A stretch of 64,000 bases of DNA from Mesorhizobium sp. ZC-5 (GCF_025753855.1 NZ_JAOWPT010000004.1:534174-598173); one strand, 5' to 3'. Shown: positions 30,063 through 39,708, numbered from the stretch's first letter. Translations and numbers: made by a program. The notes: generated from the letters alone by a model not told the origin.

Positions 30063-31037
30063 ATGCTGAGCAGACGCGAATTCTTGATGAACACAGCGGT
30101 GGCAAGTGCCGCCCTGACCGCATTTCCGTTTTCCGCCGCTCTAGCGCAGGAAGCACCGCAACTTGCGCTGTTCGTCCCGGCGGCACCCGGGGGCGGCTGG
30201 GACCAGACCGCGCGCACCATGGAGCAGGTGCTGCGCAACGAGAAGCTCATTTCCGGCGCACAGATCACCAATGTCGGCGGCGCCGGTGGCACCGTCGGCC
30301 TGCCGCAATTCATCAGCCAGTGGAACGGCAAGGGTAATTCGCTGATGGTGGGCGGCATGGTCATGGTCGGCGCCATCATTGCCAACAAATCGGCGAATAA
30401 CCTCAGCGAAGTGACGCCGATCGCCCGCCTCACCGGCGAATTCGAGGCACTCGTCGTGCCCGCCGCTTCGCCGTTCCAGACCGCCGCCGATTTCGTCGCG
30501 GCGCTGAAGGCCGACCCGACCAAGGTTCCGGTGGCCGGCGGTTCGGCAGGCGGTTCCGACCATATCCTGTTCGGCTTGATCGCCAAGACGGCGGGCGTCG
30601 AAGCGACCAAATTGTCCTACGTACCGTTTGCAGGCGGCGGCGAAGCGCTCGCCGCTCTGCTCGGCAACCAGGTAGCCGCCGGCATTTCGGGCTACGGCGA
30701 GTTCGCCGAACAGGTGAAGGCGGGGGCTCTGAGGCTTCTCGCCATCTCGGCCGACAAGCGCCAGGACGGCATCGACGCGCCGACCATGAAGGAAGCCGGC
30801 ATCGACGTCGAGCTGTTCAACTGGCGCGGCGTCTTCGCTCCTCCGGCTGTCTCGGATGAAGACAAGGCGGCGATGATCGCGCTCGTCGAAAAGATGGCCG
30901 CCAGCGAATCCTGGGCGACCGAATGCAAGAACCGCAACTGGACGCCGATCCTCCTGACCGGCGACGAGTACGCGAAATTCCTGACTGAGGACACCGCCCG
31001 TATCGAGGGCATCCTGAAGGATCTCGGCCTCGCTTGA
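30063..31037 (+). CDS. tripartite tricarboxylate transporter substrate-binding protein (TctC-like)
   Basis: 324-residue periplasmic binding protein of the TTT family. The N-terminus has a twin-arginine motif SRREFL (3-8) and ends with ALA-Q near residue 28, so Tat export is likely. Family blocks PAAPGGGWDQTAR and NVGGAGGTVGL are clear. GGGAGG precedes the ATG by 6 bp. TctB and TctA genes follow. The substrate is a carboxylate of unknown identity. A strong hairpin follows the stop. Confidence 0.92.
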   Translation: MLSRREFLMNTAVASAALTAFPFSAALAQEAPQLALFVPAAPGGGWDQTARTMEQVLRNEKLISGAQITNVGGAGGTVGLPQFISQWNGKGNSLMVGGMVMVGAIIANKSANNLSEVTPIARLTGEFEALVVPAASPFQTAADFVAALKADPTKVPVAGGSAGGSDHILFGLIAKTAGVEATKLSYVPFAGGGEALAALLGNQVAAGISGYGEFAEQVKAGALRLLAISADKRQDGIDAPTMKEAGIDVELFNWRGVFAPPAVSDEDKAAMIALVEKMAASESWATECKNRNWTPILLTGDEYAKFLTEDTARIEGILKDLGLA

Positions 31038-31043
31038 GGATGA

Positions 31044-31072
31044 ATAATGGGCGGCCGCAAGCCGCCCGTTAT
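31044..31072 (+). promoter_or_regulatory. intercistronic hairpin between tctC and tctB
   Basis: ATAATGGGCGGC (31044-31055) pairs with GCCGCCCGTTAT (31061-31072) with a single G-T wobble and a 5-nt loop. It begins 6 bp after the tctC stop and has no T-run, so it looks like an mRNA-stabilising or attenuating stem that favours high expression of the binding protein over the membrane subunits. Confidence 0.55.
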
Positions 31073-31167
31073 CTGACGAATCGTGGCTTCGCGTGGACAG
31101 CCCGTTCACGCGCGGTCACGAGACGCAAGGCGGGCAAAGAGGCGAAAGCTCACTCGGGAGGGATCAC

Positions 31168-31704
31168 ATGAGCACCAGCGACGAGCAGGCAGCCGCTCCA
31201 CGCCCTGCCCTGCCGGAATTGTTGATCGGCATCGGACTTCTGGCCTGCGCCGGAGCGGTTCTGTGGCAGACTTTGGCTATACCGGTTTCGCCGCTTTACT
31301 CGAAGGTCGGGCCGACGGTCTTCCCGTATATGACAGCGGTCGGCCTCGCCGTGCTCGCCGTGCTTCTTGTAATTGCCGCGGTGCGCGGCGGCTGGCAGCC
31401 GGACGACGAAAAGGACACCCCTTCCGACTGGAAATCGATGGGCTTCGTGATTGCCGGGCTCATCGCCAATCTCGCGCTGATCAAGCCGCTTGGCTTCACG
31501 GCCGCCTCGGTCATCATGTTCGTGCTTGTCTGCTACGGCTTCGGCAGCAAGAAACCCCTGCGCGATGCCCTGATCGGAATAATCCCGGCGCTGGCGGCGT
31601 ATTTCGGCTTCGCCAAGGCGCTCGGCGTCAACATCGGCGCCGGCTTCATCGAAAACCAGTTGAATTCCGCAATCGCCATCATCACCAACTGGTTCGGAGC
31701 CTGA
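31168..31704 (+). CDS. tripartite tricarboxylate transporter small membrane subunit (TctB-like)
   Basis: 178-residue membrane protein with four hydrophobic helices, matching the TctB fold. ATG at 31168 is chosen because GGGAGG (31156-31161) lies 6 bp upstream; a longer frame from 31093 adds a non-conserved hydrophilic stretch. It stands between TctC and TctA genes in the standard order, 4 bp before the tctA ATG. TctB is needed for transport but its exact role in the family is not settled. Confidence 0.88.
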   Translation: MSTSDEQAAAPRPALPELLIGIGLLACAGAVLWQTLAIPVSPLYSKVGPTVFPYMTAVGLAVLAVLLVIAAVRGGWQPDDEKDTPSDWKSMGFVIAGLIANLALIKPLGFTAASVIMFVLVCYGFGSKKPLRDALIGIIPALAAYFGFAKALGVNIGAGFIENQLNSAIAIITNWFGA

Positions 31705-31708
31705 CGCC

Positions 31709-33232
31709 ATGGACACGCTCAACCAGCTCGCTCACGGCTTCTCCGTCGCCTTCACGCCGACCAATCTGTTGTGGTGCCTGCTCGGCACGACGCTCGGCAC
31801 CGCCATCGGCGTGCTCCCCGGTCTCGGGCCGGCACTGACCATCGCACTGCTGCTGCCGATCACCTACCAGGTTGCGCCCGAAGCCTCGTTCATTCTTTTC
31901 GCCGGCATCTACTACGGCGCCATGTACGGCGGCTCGACCACCTCGATCCTGCTCAACACGCCCGGCGAAAGCGCCACCATCGTCACCGCGCTGGAAGGCA
32001 ACAAGATGGCCCGTTCGGGCCGTGGCGGCGCCGCCCTCGCCACTTCGGCGATCGGCTCGTTCGTTGCCGGCACCATCGGCACGGCCGGCGTCGCCTTCCT
32101 TGCACCGGTGGTGGTGGGCTTCGCGCTCGCTTTCGGTCCGGCCGAATATTTTTCCCTGATGGTGCTGGCCTTCATCATGGTCTCCGCCGTCCTCGGCTCC
32201 TCGTCGGTACGCGGACTCACCTCCCTGTTCATCGGCTTCTTCATCGGAATGATCGGGGTCGACCTGCAAACCGGCCAGCCGCGTTTCACCTTCGGCATGA
32301 GCGAACTCCTCGACGGCGTCGACGTCATCATCGCGGCCGTCGGCCTGTTCGCCGTCGGCGAGACGCTCTACGTCGCCTCCCGGCGTTATGCGGGCAAGGA
32401 CGAGATCGTTCCGCTGAAAGGTTCGCTCTACATGACGGCAGCCGAATGGGGCCGTTCGTGGAAAGCCTGGATCCGCGGCGCCCTCATCGGCTTCCCGATC
32501 GGCTCGATGCCGGCCGGCGGCGCCGAAATCCCGACCTTCCTCTCCTATGCGATCGAGAAGAAGCTTTCGAAGCACAAGGAAGAATTCGGCACCACCGGCG
32601 CAATCGAAGGCGTTGCCGGTCCCGAGGCCGCCAACAATGCCTCGGCGGCGGGCGTGCTGGTGCCGATGCTGACGCTCGGCCTGCCGACCTCGGCGACCGC
32701 CGCCATCATGCTGTCGGCCTTCCAGAGCTATGGCATCAACCCCGGCCCGCTGCTTTTGACGACACAGTCAAGTCTTGTGTGGGGCCTGATCGCCAGCCTG
32801 TTCATCGCCAACGTCATTCTGGTCATCCTCAACCTGCCGCTGATCGGATTGTGGGTCCGGCTACTGAAGATCCCCGCCCCGCAGCTCTATGCCGGCATCC
32901 TGGTGTTCGCCACCGTCGGCACCTACGGCATCTCGCAGTCGCCGATCGATCTGGTCATCCTCTATCTGCTCGGCGGCGTCGGTTTCCTGATGCGGCGGTT
33001 CGACTTTCCGACCGCTCCGGTGATCATCGGCATGATCCTCGGGCCGATGGCGGAAACTCAGTTCCGCCGGGCGATGACCATCTCCAATGGCGACTGGTCG
33101 GTCTTCTACACACACCCGCTGTCGCTGACATTGCTGTCGCTCGCGGTCATCGGACTGCTCGCGCCGCGTATCTACAGCTCCATCGAGCGCCGGCGCGTGC
33201 GCGGTCCCGAACACGTGCCCGGCGACGCTTGA
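31709..33232 (+). CDS. tripartite tricarboxylate transporter large membrane subunit (TctA-like)
   Basis: 507-residue multi-spanning permease with about eleven to twelve helices. Two copies of the family pattern are visible: [17 protein letters not shown] near residue 36 and the second-half [15 protein letters not shown] near residue 326. [20 protein letters not shown] is highly typical of TctA. Function: substrate passage driven by a cation gradient. It is co-transcribed with TctB and followed by a CoA-transferase gene after 16 bp. Confidence 0.94.
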   Translation: MDTLNQLAHGFSVAFTPTNLLWCLLGTTLGTAIGVLPGLGPALTIALLLPITYQVAPEASFILFAGIYYGAMYGGSTTSILLNTPGESATIVTALEGNKMARSGRGGAALATSAIGSFVAGTIGTAGVAFLAPVVVGFALAFGPAEYFSLMVLAFIMVSAVLGSSSVRGLTSLFIGFFIGMIGVDLQTGQPRFTFGMSELLDGVDVIIAAVGLFAVGETLYVASRRYAGKDEIVPLKGSLYMTAAEWGRSWKAWIRGALIGFPIGSMPAGGAEIPTFLSYAIEKKLSKHKEEFGTTGAIEGVAGPEAANNASAAGVLVPMLTLGLPTSATAAIMLSAFQSYGINPGPLLLTTQSSLVWGLIASLFIANVILVILNLPLIGLWVRLLKIPAPQLYAGILVFATVGTYGISQSPIDLVILYLLGGVGFLMRRFDFPTAPVIIGMILGPMAETQFRRAMTISNGDWSVFYTHPLSLTLLSLAVIGLLAPRIYSSIERRRVRGPEHVPGDA

Positions 33233-33248
33233 ACCCAGGGGATTACGA

Positions 33249-34433
33249 GTGGCTGAGCTCCTTTCGGGCATTCGTGTCCTCGACCTGACCAACGTCCTGG
33301 CCGGGCCTTATTGCGCCTACCAGCTGGCGCTGCTTGGCGCCGATGTGATCAAGGTCGAAACACCGGCGGGCGGCGATCTCGCCCGCCAACTCGGCGCATC
33401 GGCCGAACTGAACAAGGCCGGCATGGGAGCGTCGTTTCTTGCCCAGAACGCCGGCAAGCGCTCCGTAGTGCTCGACCTGAAGAAGGAAGCCGACCGGGAA
33501 AAATTCCTCGACCTCGTCGCCAGCGCTGACGCCCTGGTGGAGAATTTTCGCCCGGGCGTGATGAACCGCCTCGGTCTCGGCTATGAAAAGCTGAAGGAAA
33601 TCCGGCCGGGGCTGGTCTACTGCGCCATTTCCGGCTTCGGGCAGACCGGACCGATGCGCGACAACCCGGCCTACGACCAGATCATCCAGGGCCTTTCCGG
33701 CATCATGAGCATTACCGGCACGCCGGAAACCGCACCGCTGCGTGTCGGCTACCCGGTTGCCGATACGCTCGGCGGGCTGGTCGGCGCTTTCGCAGTGGCG
33801 GCGGCGCTCGTGCGCCAGAAGACCAGCGGCGAAGGCACGTTCCTCGATGTCTCGATGCTGGAATGCACGCTTTCCGCGCTCGGCTGGCCGGTTTCGAACT
33901 ATCTGAGCGCCGGCGTCGACCCACGCCCGATGGGCAACGAGAATATGACCGCCGCGCCCTCCGGCACCTTTCGAACGGCGGACGGCCTGCTGAACATCGC
34001 CGCCAACAAGCAGGAACAGTTCGTCACGCTTTGCAATCTCGTCGGCAGGCCGGAACTTGCGACGGACGAGCGTTTCGCCGAACGCGAAACGCGCAAGCGC
34101 CACCGCACCGAACTCAAGCTTTTGATCGAGGAGGCGCTGGCCACGACGCCGGCCGCGGTCTGGGAGGAAAAATTCAACCGCGCCGGAGTGCCGGCCGGCC
34201 GTGTGCTCACCATCCCGCAGGTCCTGGACGAGCAGCAGGTTCGCGAGCGCAGTGTGACGGCAAGCTTTTCCGGCGTCGCCGGGCGCGACGAGCCGCTGAC
34301 GGTGGTGCGCGGCGGCTTCCTGGTCGACGGTGTCGCGCCGCTGCCTAAATCGCCGCCACCCGTCCTGGGTGAGCACATGGAAGACGTGTTCTCTGGCCTG
34401 CCTCCACGTCCCAAGGTCAAGGCAAGCGCATGA
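33249..34433 (+). CDS. CaiB/BaiF family (class III) CoA-transferase
   Basis: 394-residue CoA-transferase that would move CoA from a donor acyl-CoA to a carboxylic acid. The N-terminus LLSGIRVLDLTNVLAGPYCAYQLALLGADVIKVE and the block NAGKRSVVLDLK are class III hallmarks. The catalytic aspartate is expected in FLDVSMLE around residue 203. It starts with GTG 16 bp after tctA and its stop overlaps the next ATG. It presumably activates the acid imported by TctCBA so that the lyase encoded next can cleave it. Confidence 0.9.
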   Translation: MAELLSGIRVLDLTNVLAGPYCAYQLALLGADVIKVETPAGGDLARQLGASAELNKAGMGASFLAQNAGKRSVVLDLKKEADREKFLDLVASADALVENFRPGVMNRLGLGYEKLKEIRPGLVYCAISGFGQTGPMRDNPAYDQIIQGLSGIMSITGTPETAPLRVGYPVADTLGGLVGAFAVAAALVRQKTSGEGTFLDVSMLECTLSALGWPVSNYLSAGVDPRPMGNENMTAAPSGTFRTADGLLNIAANKQEQFVTLCNLVGRPELATDERFAERETRKRHRTELKLLIEEALATTPAAVWEEKFNRAGVPAGRVLTIPQVLDEQQVRERSVTASFSGVAGRDEPLTVVRGGFLVDGVAPLPKSPPPVLGEHMEDVFSGLPPRPKVKASA

Positions 34434-35260
34434 GCGGCACGGAGAAAAAGACCGGCCGGGAACGCGGCGAGGAATGGTGGTCGACAGAGATCATCGAGAT
34501 GCGCCCCGGCATGATCCGCCTGCGCGGCTACGAGATCCAGGATCTGATCGGCCGCGTCAGCTTCCCCGCGATGATCTGGCTGATGCTGCGCGGCGACCTG
34601 CCGACCGAGGAGCAGGCCGAACTGCTCGGCATCGCGCTGGGTGCCGCCGTCGACCACGGGCCGCAGGCGCCGTCGATCGCGATTGCTCGCATGGCCGCCA
34701 CCTGCGGCGTCGGCATCAACAGCGCCATGGCCTCGGCCATCAACGTCCTGGGCGACGTGCACGGCGGCGCCGGTGAACAGGCGCTGAGCTTCTTCGGCGA
34801 TATCGCAGCGGCGATGGACGAAGGGCGTTCGCTGGAAGAAGCGGTCTCGGCGCGGATCGAAAAATTCTTCGCCGAGGAGAAGGGTTACGTGCCGGGCCTC
34901 GGGCACCGCTTCCATCCGGTCGATCCGCGCGCCCCACGCCTGTTGGAACTGGTCCGCGAATTCGCCGCACGCGGTGTCATCGACGGGCGTTTCGGCACCA
35001 TCGCCGAGGCGGTCGAAGCCGAGGTCGCGCGGCGCAAGGGCAAGAAAATCCCGCTCAACATCGACGGCGCCACGGCGGTAATCTACGGCGAACTCGGATT
35101 TCCGCCGCCGCTGACGCGCGGCCTGTTCGTGCTGTCGCGCTCCGTCGGCATCCTCGCGCATGCCTGGGAGCAATCGCAGCAGCCGGACCGCAACAAGGGC
35201 CCGTTGCCGCGCGAATGGCTCTGGGCCTATGAGGGCCACCCGAAGCGCTCGCTGGACTGA
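34430..35260 (+). CDS. citrate synthase-fold lyase, citryl-CoA lyase-like
   Basis: 276-residue short member of the citrate synthase superfamily. Full-length citrate synthases have about 370-430 residues. Catalytic elements are present: NVLGDVHGGAGEQAL (first histidine), GLGHRFHPVDPRAPRLLEL (second histidine, the GxGHxxY-like region) and LNIDGATAVIYGELG (catalytic aspartate). This size and pattern match proteins named citryl-CoA lyase. With the CoA-transferase upstream (ATGA overlap), the likely reaction is cleavage of a 3-hydroxy-3-carboxy-acyl-CoA into two products, one of them an acyl-CoA. Exact substrate is not shown. Confidence 0.78.
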   Translation: MSGTEKKTGRERGEEWWSTEIIEMRPGMIRLRGYEIQDLIGRVSFPAMIWLMLRGDLPTEEQAELLGIALGAAVDHGPQAPSIAIARMAATCGVGINSAMASAINVLGDVHGGAGEQALSFFGDIAAAMDEGRSLEEAVSARIEKFFAEEKGYVPGLGHRFHPVDPRAPRLLELVREFAARGVIDGRFGTIAEAVEAEVARRKGKKIPLNIDGATAVIYGELGFPPPLTRGLFVLSRSVGILAHAWEQSQQPDRNKGPLPREWLWAYEGHPKRSLD

Positions 35261-35271
35261 CAGACCATCTC

Positions 35272-35317
35272 CCGAAAGCGCGCAGCGGTTTTCGGATAAA
35301 GATCATTGTAAAACAAT
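35272..35317 (+). terminator. hairpins after the lyase gene, possible terminator or degenerate repeat
   Basis: CCGAAA (35272-35277) pairs with TTTCGG (35290-35295), and ATTGT-AAA-ACAAT (35305-35317) is a second small palindrome. There is no clean T-run. The stretch resembles, from memory, intergenic repeats common in Mesorhizobium, so it may be a degenerate dispersed repeat. Confidence 0.3.
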
Positions 35318-35372
35318 TAGATAGAACCTTGTTCCGATACAGCTGGATTGGAACGGGCTCTACCCGTCCGGT

Positions 35373-35843
35373 TCAGGCCGGATGGCTGAAACGGGCGACC
35401 TGTGCGCCTCTCATCAGATTGCGGAAGTCGCTGCCGCTGACATGGACCAGCGTCTTGTGGTCGCCACCCTCGAAATAGACGTCGGCGGCATCATCGAGGC
35501 TCTCGTCGAGAATGACCGGGACTTTGTAGGCGGCGCCGATCGGCGGAATGGCCCCGATGTCGCAGTCGTCGAAGAGGACGCCGACCTCGCCTTCCGACGC
35601 CAGGCCGAGGCGCTTGTCCATGACATCCTGCAAGGTACCAAGCTCGACCCGGTGCGTGCTTGGAACCACGGCGAGCGCGTATCCCATCTCGTGATGGACA
35701 ACCACGGTCTTGGCCATCCTGCTGCCTGGAATATGCGCCGCCTGCGCGGACTGGCTGCTGGTTGCTGTACGATGGTGGGGCACGGTGTCGTAGGAAATTC
35801 CCTCGCCATCGATATAGGTGCGGAGTCGATTTGAGATCGTCAT
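35373..35843 (-). CDS. YbaK/EbsC-type aminoacyl-tRNA deacylase
   Basis: 156-residue stand-alone editing-domain protein of the YbaK/ProRS-INS superfamily, which hydrolyses mischarged aminoacyl-tRNA. The conserved lysine is in GSRMAKTVVVHH (K45 area), and the C-terminal half has FDDCDIGAIPPIG, where the GxxPP element shapes the substrate pocket. Specificity (Cys-, Ala- or other tRNA) cannot be told. It stands alone, with 171 bp upstream to the cox cluster end. Confidence 0.87.
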   Translation of the reverse strand: MTISNRLRTYIDGEGISYDTVPHHRTATSSQSAQAAHIPGSRMAKTVVVHHEMGYALAVVPSTHRVELGTLQDVMDKRLGLASEGEVGVLFDDCDIGAIPPIGAAYKVPVILDESLDDAADVYFEGGDHKTLVHVSGSDFRNLMRGAQVARFSHPA

Positions 35844-36014
35844 CGTAGGCGTCCCTTCTGTTGGAGTGGCGACGCTGGAGCAGGCAAAATCAGGCCGCCC
35901 CGGAACGAAAAGATCATTCTCCTCCGATCATTGTCGATGTCAACGAATAAGCAGAACCGCGCGGCGCCACGGGACGCGGCGCCGATGCCGGGTCCAGGAC
36001 GAAGGCGCATTTCC

Positions 36015-36398
36015 TTATGGCCCGGCGCCGAAGAAGGTCAGTCGGGTCCACAGCGTGTATTCGGATTCCAGCACCATCAGCGCGACGAAGACCAGGATGA
36101 ATACCGGCGGGATGACGATGGCATAGGCCAGCGCCAGCCGTTCCCACGCCATGTGCATGAACACGGCGACGATGAGTCCGGCCTTCAGCACCATGAAGAT
36201 CAGGATCAGCGCCCAGCGCGGATAACCCTGGATGCCGATGTAATCGACTGCGTAGGAGCAAGCGCTGAGCACGAAAAGCCAGCCCCAGACGATGAAATAG
36301 GTTCGGAGCGGGTGCTCCTGGTGGGTGTCGTGCGTGACCGGCGCCGCGTCGTTCGCCGCGTGTAGCGATCCATGTCCGTGTGCGGTTGCTTCAGCCAT
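36015..36398 (-). CDS. cytochrome c oxidase subunit IV-like protein
   Basis: 127-residue membrane protein with three hydrophobic segments (about residues 37-55, 65-85 and 95-115), the size and shape of CtaF/CyoD-type subunit IV (COX4_pro). WALILIFMVLKAGLIVAVFMHM is typical of this family. ATG at 36398 is chosen, with GAGG 7 bp upstream; a GTG at 36410 overlaps the preceding gene. It is the last gene of the oxidase cluster and probably helps assembly or stability. Confidence 0.85.
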   Translation of the reverse strand: MAEATAHGHGSLHAANDAAPVTHDTHQEHPLRTYFIVWGWLFVLSACSYAVDYIGIQGYPRWALILIFMVLKAGLIVAVFMHMAWERLALAYAIVIPPVFILVFVALMVLESEYTLWTRLTFFGAGP

Positions 36399-36406
36399 GT
36401 CAGACC

Positions 36407-37126
36407 TCACCAGAGATAGAAGAATGCGAAGATGAACACCCAGACCAGATCGACGAAGTGCCAGTAGAGGCCCATCACCTCGACGCTCTCATAATTGCCC
36501 CGCCGGCTGGTGAAGAAGCCTCGCGCGCCGGTGTCGTAGTCACCACGCCAGACCTTTCGCGCCACGATGATCAGGAAGATTACGCCGATCGTGACATGGG
36601 TGCCGTGGAAGCCGGTGATCATGAAGAAGGTCGAGCCGAACTGCGCCGCGCCCCACGGATTGCCCCAGGGCCGCACGCCTTCGCTGATAAGCTTGGTCCA
36701 TTCGAAGGCCTGCATGCCGACAAAGGTGGCGCCGAGTGCCGCCGTCAAAAGCAGCAGCAGCACAGTCTTCCGGCGGTCGCGGCGATAGCCGTAGTTGACC
36801 GCCAGCGCCATGGTGCCGGAGGAGGAGATCAAAACGAAGGTCATGATGGCGATGAGTAGCAGCGGAACGCTGACGCCGCCGACATGCAGGCCGAAAACCT
36901 CGCTCGGGTTGGGCCAAGGCACCCGCGTCGACATGCGCGCCGTCATATAGGAGAGCAGGAAAGTGCCGAATATGAAGGTATCCGACAGAAGGAAGATCCA
37001 CATCATGGCCTTCCCCCACGAGACGTTCTTGAACGCCCGCTGATCGGAAGCCCAGTCCGCCGCGATGCCTCGCAGCCCGTCGGGCCTCGCCGGCGCCGTG
37101 GTGTTTGTCATGGTCGTCTCGCTCAT
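36407..37126 (-). CDS. heme-copper oxidase subunit III-like protein (second copy)
   Basis: 239-residue subunit III-like membrane protein with about six helices. The family blocks GKAMMWIFLLSDTFIFGTFLLSY, ITGFHGTHVTIGVIFL and the C-terminal GLYWHFVDLVWVFIFAFFYLW are all present. It is the second subunit III-like gene in a row, as in the coxMNOP cluster of Bradyrhizobium, where CoxO and CoxP are both subunit III related. It follows the other copy by 13 bp. Confidence 0.9.
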   Translation of the reverse strand: MSETTMTNTTAPARPDGLRGIAADWASDQRAFKNVSWGKAMMWIFLLSDTFIFGTFLLSYMTARMSTRVPWPNPSEVFGLHVGGVSVPLLLIAIMTFVLISSSGTMALAVNYGYRRDRRKTVLLLLLTAALGATFVGMQAFEWTKLISEGVRPWGNPWGAAQFGSTFFMITGFHGTHVTIGVIFLIIVARKVWRGDYDTGARGFFTSRRGNYESVEVMGLYWHFVDLVWVFIFAFFYLW

Positions 37127-37139
37127 CCGCCTGGCCCTC

Positions 37140-37844
37140 CTAGGTCAGCAATTGGCGGCAAATATCGATGAAATCGGCGGCCCAGCCGGCAAGCAGAACG
37201 AACAGCGCCAGCCAGATGAACAAAAGGAAATGCCAGTACATGGCGCACAGCTCGACCCCGAGGCTGAGCGTGTCGGTGCGTGTCGTCGTCCACGCCCTGT
37301 AGCTGGTGCGGCCAAGCCCGATCAGGCCGCCGACGATGTGCAGCCCGTGCAGACCGGTGATCAGGTAGAAGAAGCTGTTGGCCGGGTTGCCGGCAAGCAG
37401 GTAGCCGTCGGCGACAAGCGCGCGCCAGGCAAACAGCTGGCCGACCAGGAAGGCGATCGCGGTCAGCCCGCCGGTGGCAAGCCCGAGCCGCACGGTGTCG
37501 AGCTGTCCCTTGCGCGACGCGACCAGCGCCACCTGCAGGGCGATGCTGGAAAGCACCAGCACGGCGGTGTTGAACCACAACAGCCGCGGGATGGGCAGCG
37601 GCTGCCAGTCGGCCAGCGCCATGCGCATGAAGTAGGCGCTGGTGAACAGCGCGAACAGGCAGCCGACCACGGCCAGGAACACGCCCATGCCGATCTTGGC
37701 GGTCGGCATGGCCGACTGCTCGGAAGCGATGAAATCCCCGATCGAGCCCTGCTCCAGCCATGGCTTCGACATCAGCCGCTGGTGCGACAGCCACCAGCCG
37801 GCGATACCGGCGATCACGAGCAGGAAGACGAGGATGACGCTCAT
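37140..37844 (-). CDS. heme-copper oxidase subunit III-like protein (first copy)
   Basis: 234-residue membrane protein related to subunit III, more divergent than its neighbour. It opens with a short helix MSVILVFLLVIAGIAGWWL, has a soluble loop (LMSKPWLEQGS...), then five more helices with ITGLHGLHIVGGLIGL and MYWHFLLFIWLALFVLL. ATG at 37844 overlaps the subunit I stop by one base, so the two are coupled; a longer upstream frame shadows subunit I. Together with the next gene it probably makes a two-part or heterodimeric subunit III. Confidence 0.87.
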   Translation of the reverse strand: MSVILVFLLVIAGIAGWWLSHQRLMSKPWLEQGSIGDFIASEQSAMPTAKIGMGVFLAVVGCLFALFTSAYFMRMALADWQPLPIPRLLWFNTAVLVLSSIALQVALVASRKGQLDTVRLGLATGGLTAIAFLVGQLFAWRALVADGYLLAGNPANSFFYLITGLHGLHIVGGLIGLGRTSYRAWTTTRTDTLSLGVELCAMYWHFLLFIWLALFVLLAGWAADFIDICRQLLT

Positions 37845-39616
37845 CAGTGCCCCTTCGCCTGCCCGTAGTCGCCGGGCTCGTTCTGCGGCAGGAAGTCCTG
37901 CTTGGCGCCCGGCACGCTGTAATCGTAGGCCCAGCGGTAGACGATCGGCAGTTCCTTGCCGAAATTGCCGTGGGCGGGCGGTGTCTCCGGCGTCTGCCAC
38001 TCGAGCGTGGTCGCCCGCCATGGATTGCCGCCCGCGTCCTTTCCGTGGCGGATGCTCCACAGAAGGTTGAACAGGAAGACCAACTGCGCGAAGCCGACGA
38101 TGAACGCCATGATCGAGATGAAGGCATTGAGCTGGTGCGCCGAGTCGGCGATCAGGCCCATCTCGCCGAGCTCGTTATAGCGGCGCGGCACCCCCATCAG
38201 CCCGAGATAATGCATCGGGAAGAAGATCAGGTAGGCGCCGAGGAACGTGGCCCAGAAATGGAACTGGCCAAGCCCCTCGTTGAGCATGCGGCCGGTGATC
38301 TTCGGGTACCAGTGGTAAATGGCGCCGAAGATGACCAGGATCGGTGCGACGCCCATGACCATGTGGAAATGCGCAACCACGAACATGGTGTCGGATAGCG
38401 GCACGTCGACCACCACATTGCCGAGGAACAGGCCGGTCAGCCCGCCGTTGACGAAGGTGACGATGAAGGCCAGAGCGAACAGCATCGGGTTGGTGAGGTG
38501 GATGTCGCCGCGCCAGAGTGTCAGGATCCAGTTGTAGACCTTGATGGCGGTCGGGATGGCGATGATCAGCGTCGTGGTGGCGAAGAAGAAGCCGAAATAG
38601 GGATGCATGCCCGAGACATACATGTGGTGCGCCCAGACGATGAAGGATAGCGCGCCGATGCCGACGATCGCCCACACCATCATGCGGTAGCCAAAGATGT
38701 TCTTGCGCGCATGGGTCGAGATCAGGTCCGACACGATACCGAAGGCGGGCAGCGCCACGATGTAGACCTCCGGATGGCCGAAGAACCAGAACAGGTGCTG
38801 GAACAGGATCGGGCTGCCGCCCTCGTGCTGCAGCTGCTCGCCCATCTCGACGATGGCCGGCATGAAGAAGCTGGTTTCGAGCAGCCGGTCGAACAGCATC
38901 ATGACGCAGGCGACGAACAGCGCCGGAAAGGCAAGCAGTGCCATCACGGTGGCGGTGAAGATGCCCCACACGGTGAGCGGCATGCGCATCAGGGTCATGC
39001 CGCGGGTGCGCCCCTGCAGCACCGTCACCACATAGTTCAGGCCGCCCATGGTGAAGCCGATGATGAACAGCACCAGCGAAAAGAGCATCAGGACGATGCC
39101 TAAATCCTGGCCGCCCGGCGTACCCGCCATGATCGCCTGCGGCGGATAAAGCGTCCAGCCGGCACCCGTCGGGCCGCCCGGCGCGAAGAAGCTAGCGACC
39201 AGCACCAGCACCGCGAGCAGATAGATCCAGTAGGACAGCATGTTGACATAGGGGAACACCATGTCGCGGGCGCCCACCATCAGCGGGATCAGGTAGTTGC
39301 CGAAGCCGCCGAGGAACAGCGCGGTCAACAGGTAGATCACCATGATCATGCCGTGCATGGTGATGAACTGGTAGTAGGCCTCCGGAGTGATGAAGTCGAA
39401 GGTGCCGGGAAAACCAAGCTGCAGGCGCATCAGCCACGACAGCACCAGCGCCACCATGCCGATGGCGATCGCCGTGCAGGAATACTGGATGGCGATGACC
39501 TTGGCGTCCTGCGAGAACACGTAGGTCGTCCACCAGCTGTGCGGATGGTAAAGCTCGACCTCCGGCACTTCGGCGGGCGGTATGGTGTCGACCGAGCCCG
39601 GTGTTACGTCGACCAT
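37844..39616 (-). CDS. ctaD: cytochrome c oxidase subunit I
   Basis: 590-residue catalytic subunit with twelve helices, the site of O2 reduction. Signature elements are GHPEVYIVALPAFG (CuB histidine, cross-linked tyrosine and D-channel glutamate of type A1 oxidases), WAHHMYVSGM (the two other CuB histidines) and VVAHFHMVMG near the heme ligands. GGAGG precedes the ATG by 8 bp. In gene order II-I-III-III-IV it matches the alternative aa3 oxidase coxMNOP of Bradyrhizobium (this would be coxN), not the main ctaC-ctaD-ctaB-ctaG-ctaE locus. No heme A synthesis or CtaG gene is in the window. Confidence 0.95.
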   Translation of the reverse strand: MVDVTPGSVDTIPPAEVPEVELYHPHSWWTTYVFSQDAKVIAIQYSCTAIAIGMVALVLSWLMRLQLGFPGTFDFITPEAYYQFITMHGMIMVIYLLTALFLGGFGNYLIPLMVGARDMVFPYVNMLSYWIYLLAVLVLVASFFAPGGPTGAGWTLYPPQAIMAGTPGGQDLGIVLMLFSLVLFIIGFTMGGLNYVVTVLQGRTRGMTLMRMPLTVWGIFTATVMALLAFPALFVACVMMLFDRLLETSFFMPAIVEMGEQLQHEGGSPILFQHLFWFFGHPEVYIVALPAFGIVSDLISTHARKNIFGYRMMVWAIVGIGALSFIVWAHHMYVSGMHPYFGFFFATTTLIIAIPTAIKVYNWILTLWRGDIHLTNPMLFALAFIVTFVNGGLTGLFLGNVVVDVPLSDTMFVVAHFHMVMGVAPILVIFGAIYHWYPKITGRMLNEGLGQFHFWATFLGAYLIFFPMHYLGLMGVPRRYNELGEMGLIADSAHQLNAFISIMAFIVGFAQLVFLFNLLWSIRHGKDAGGNPWRATTLEWQTPETPPAHGNFGKELPIVYRWAYDYSVPGAKQDFLPQNEPGDYGQAKGH

Positions 39617-39708
39617 CGGAACGCCTCCTTGGTTCCCCTGGGCGAGGCCTGACGGGTCAGCGCCTCTCCATGCACGTTTCCCCGGCGCGTCGCCGCGCCT
39701 TGCTCCCT

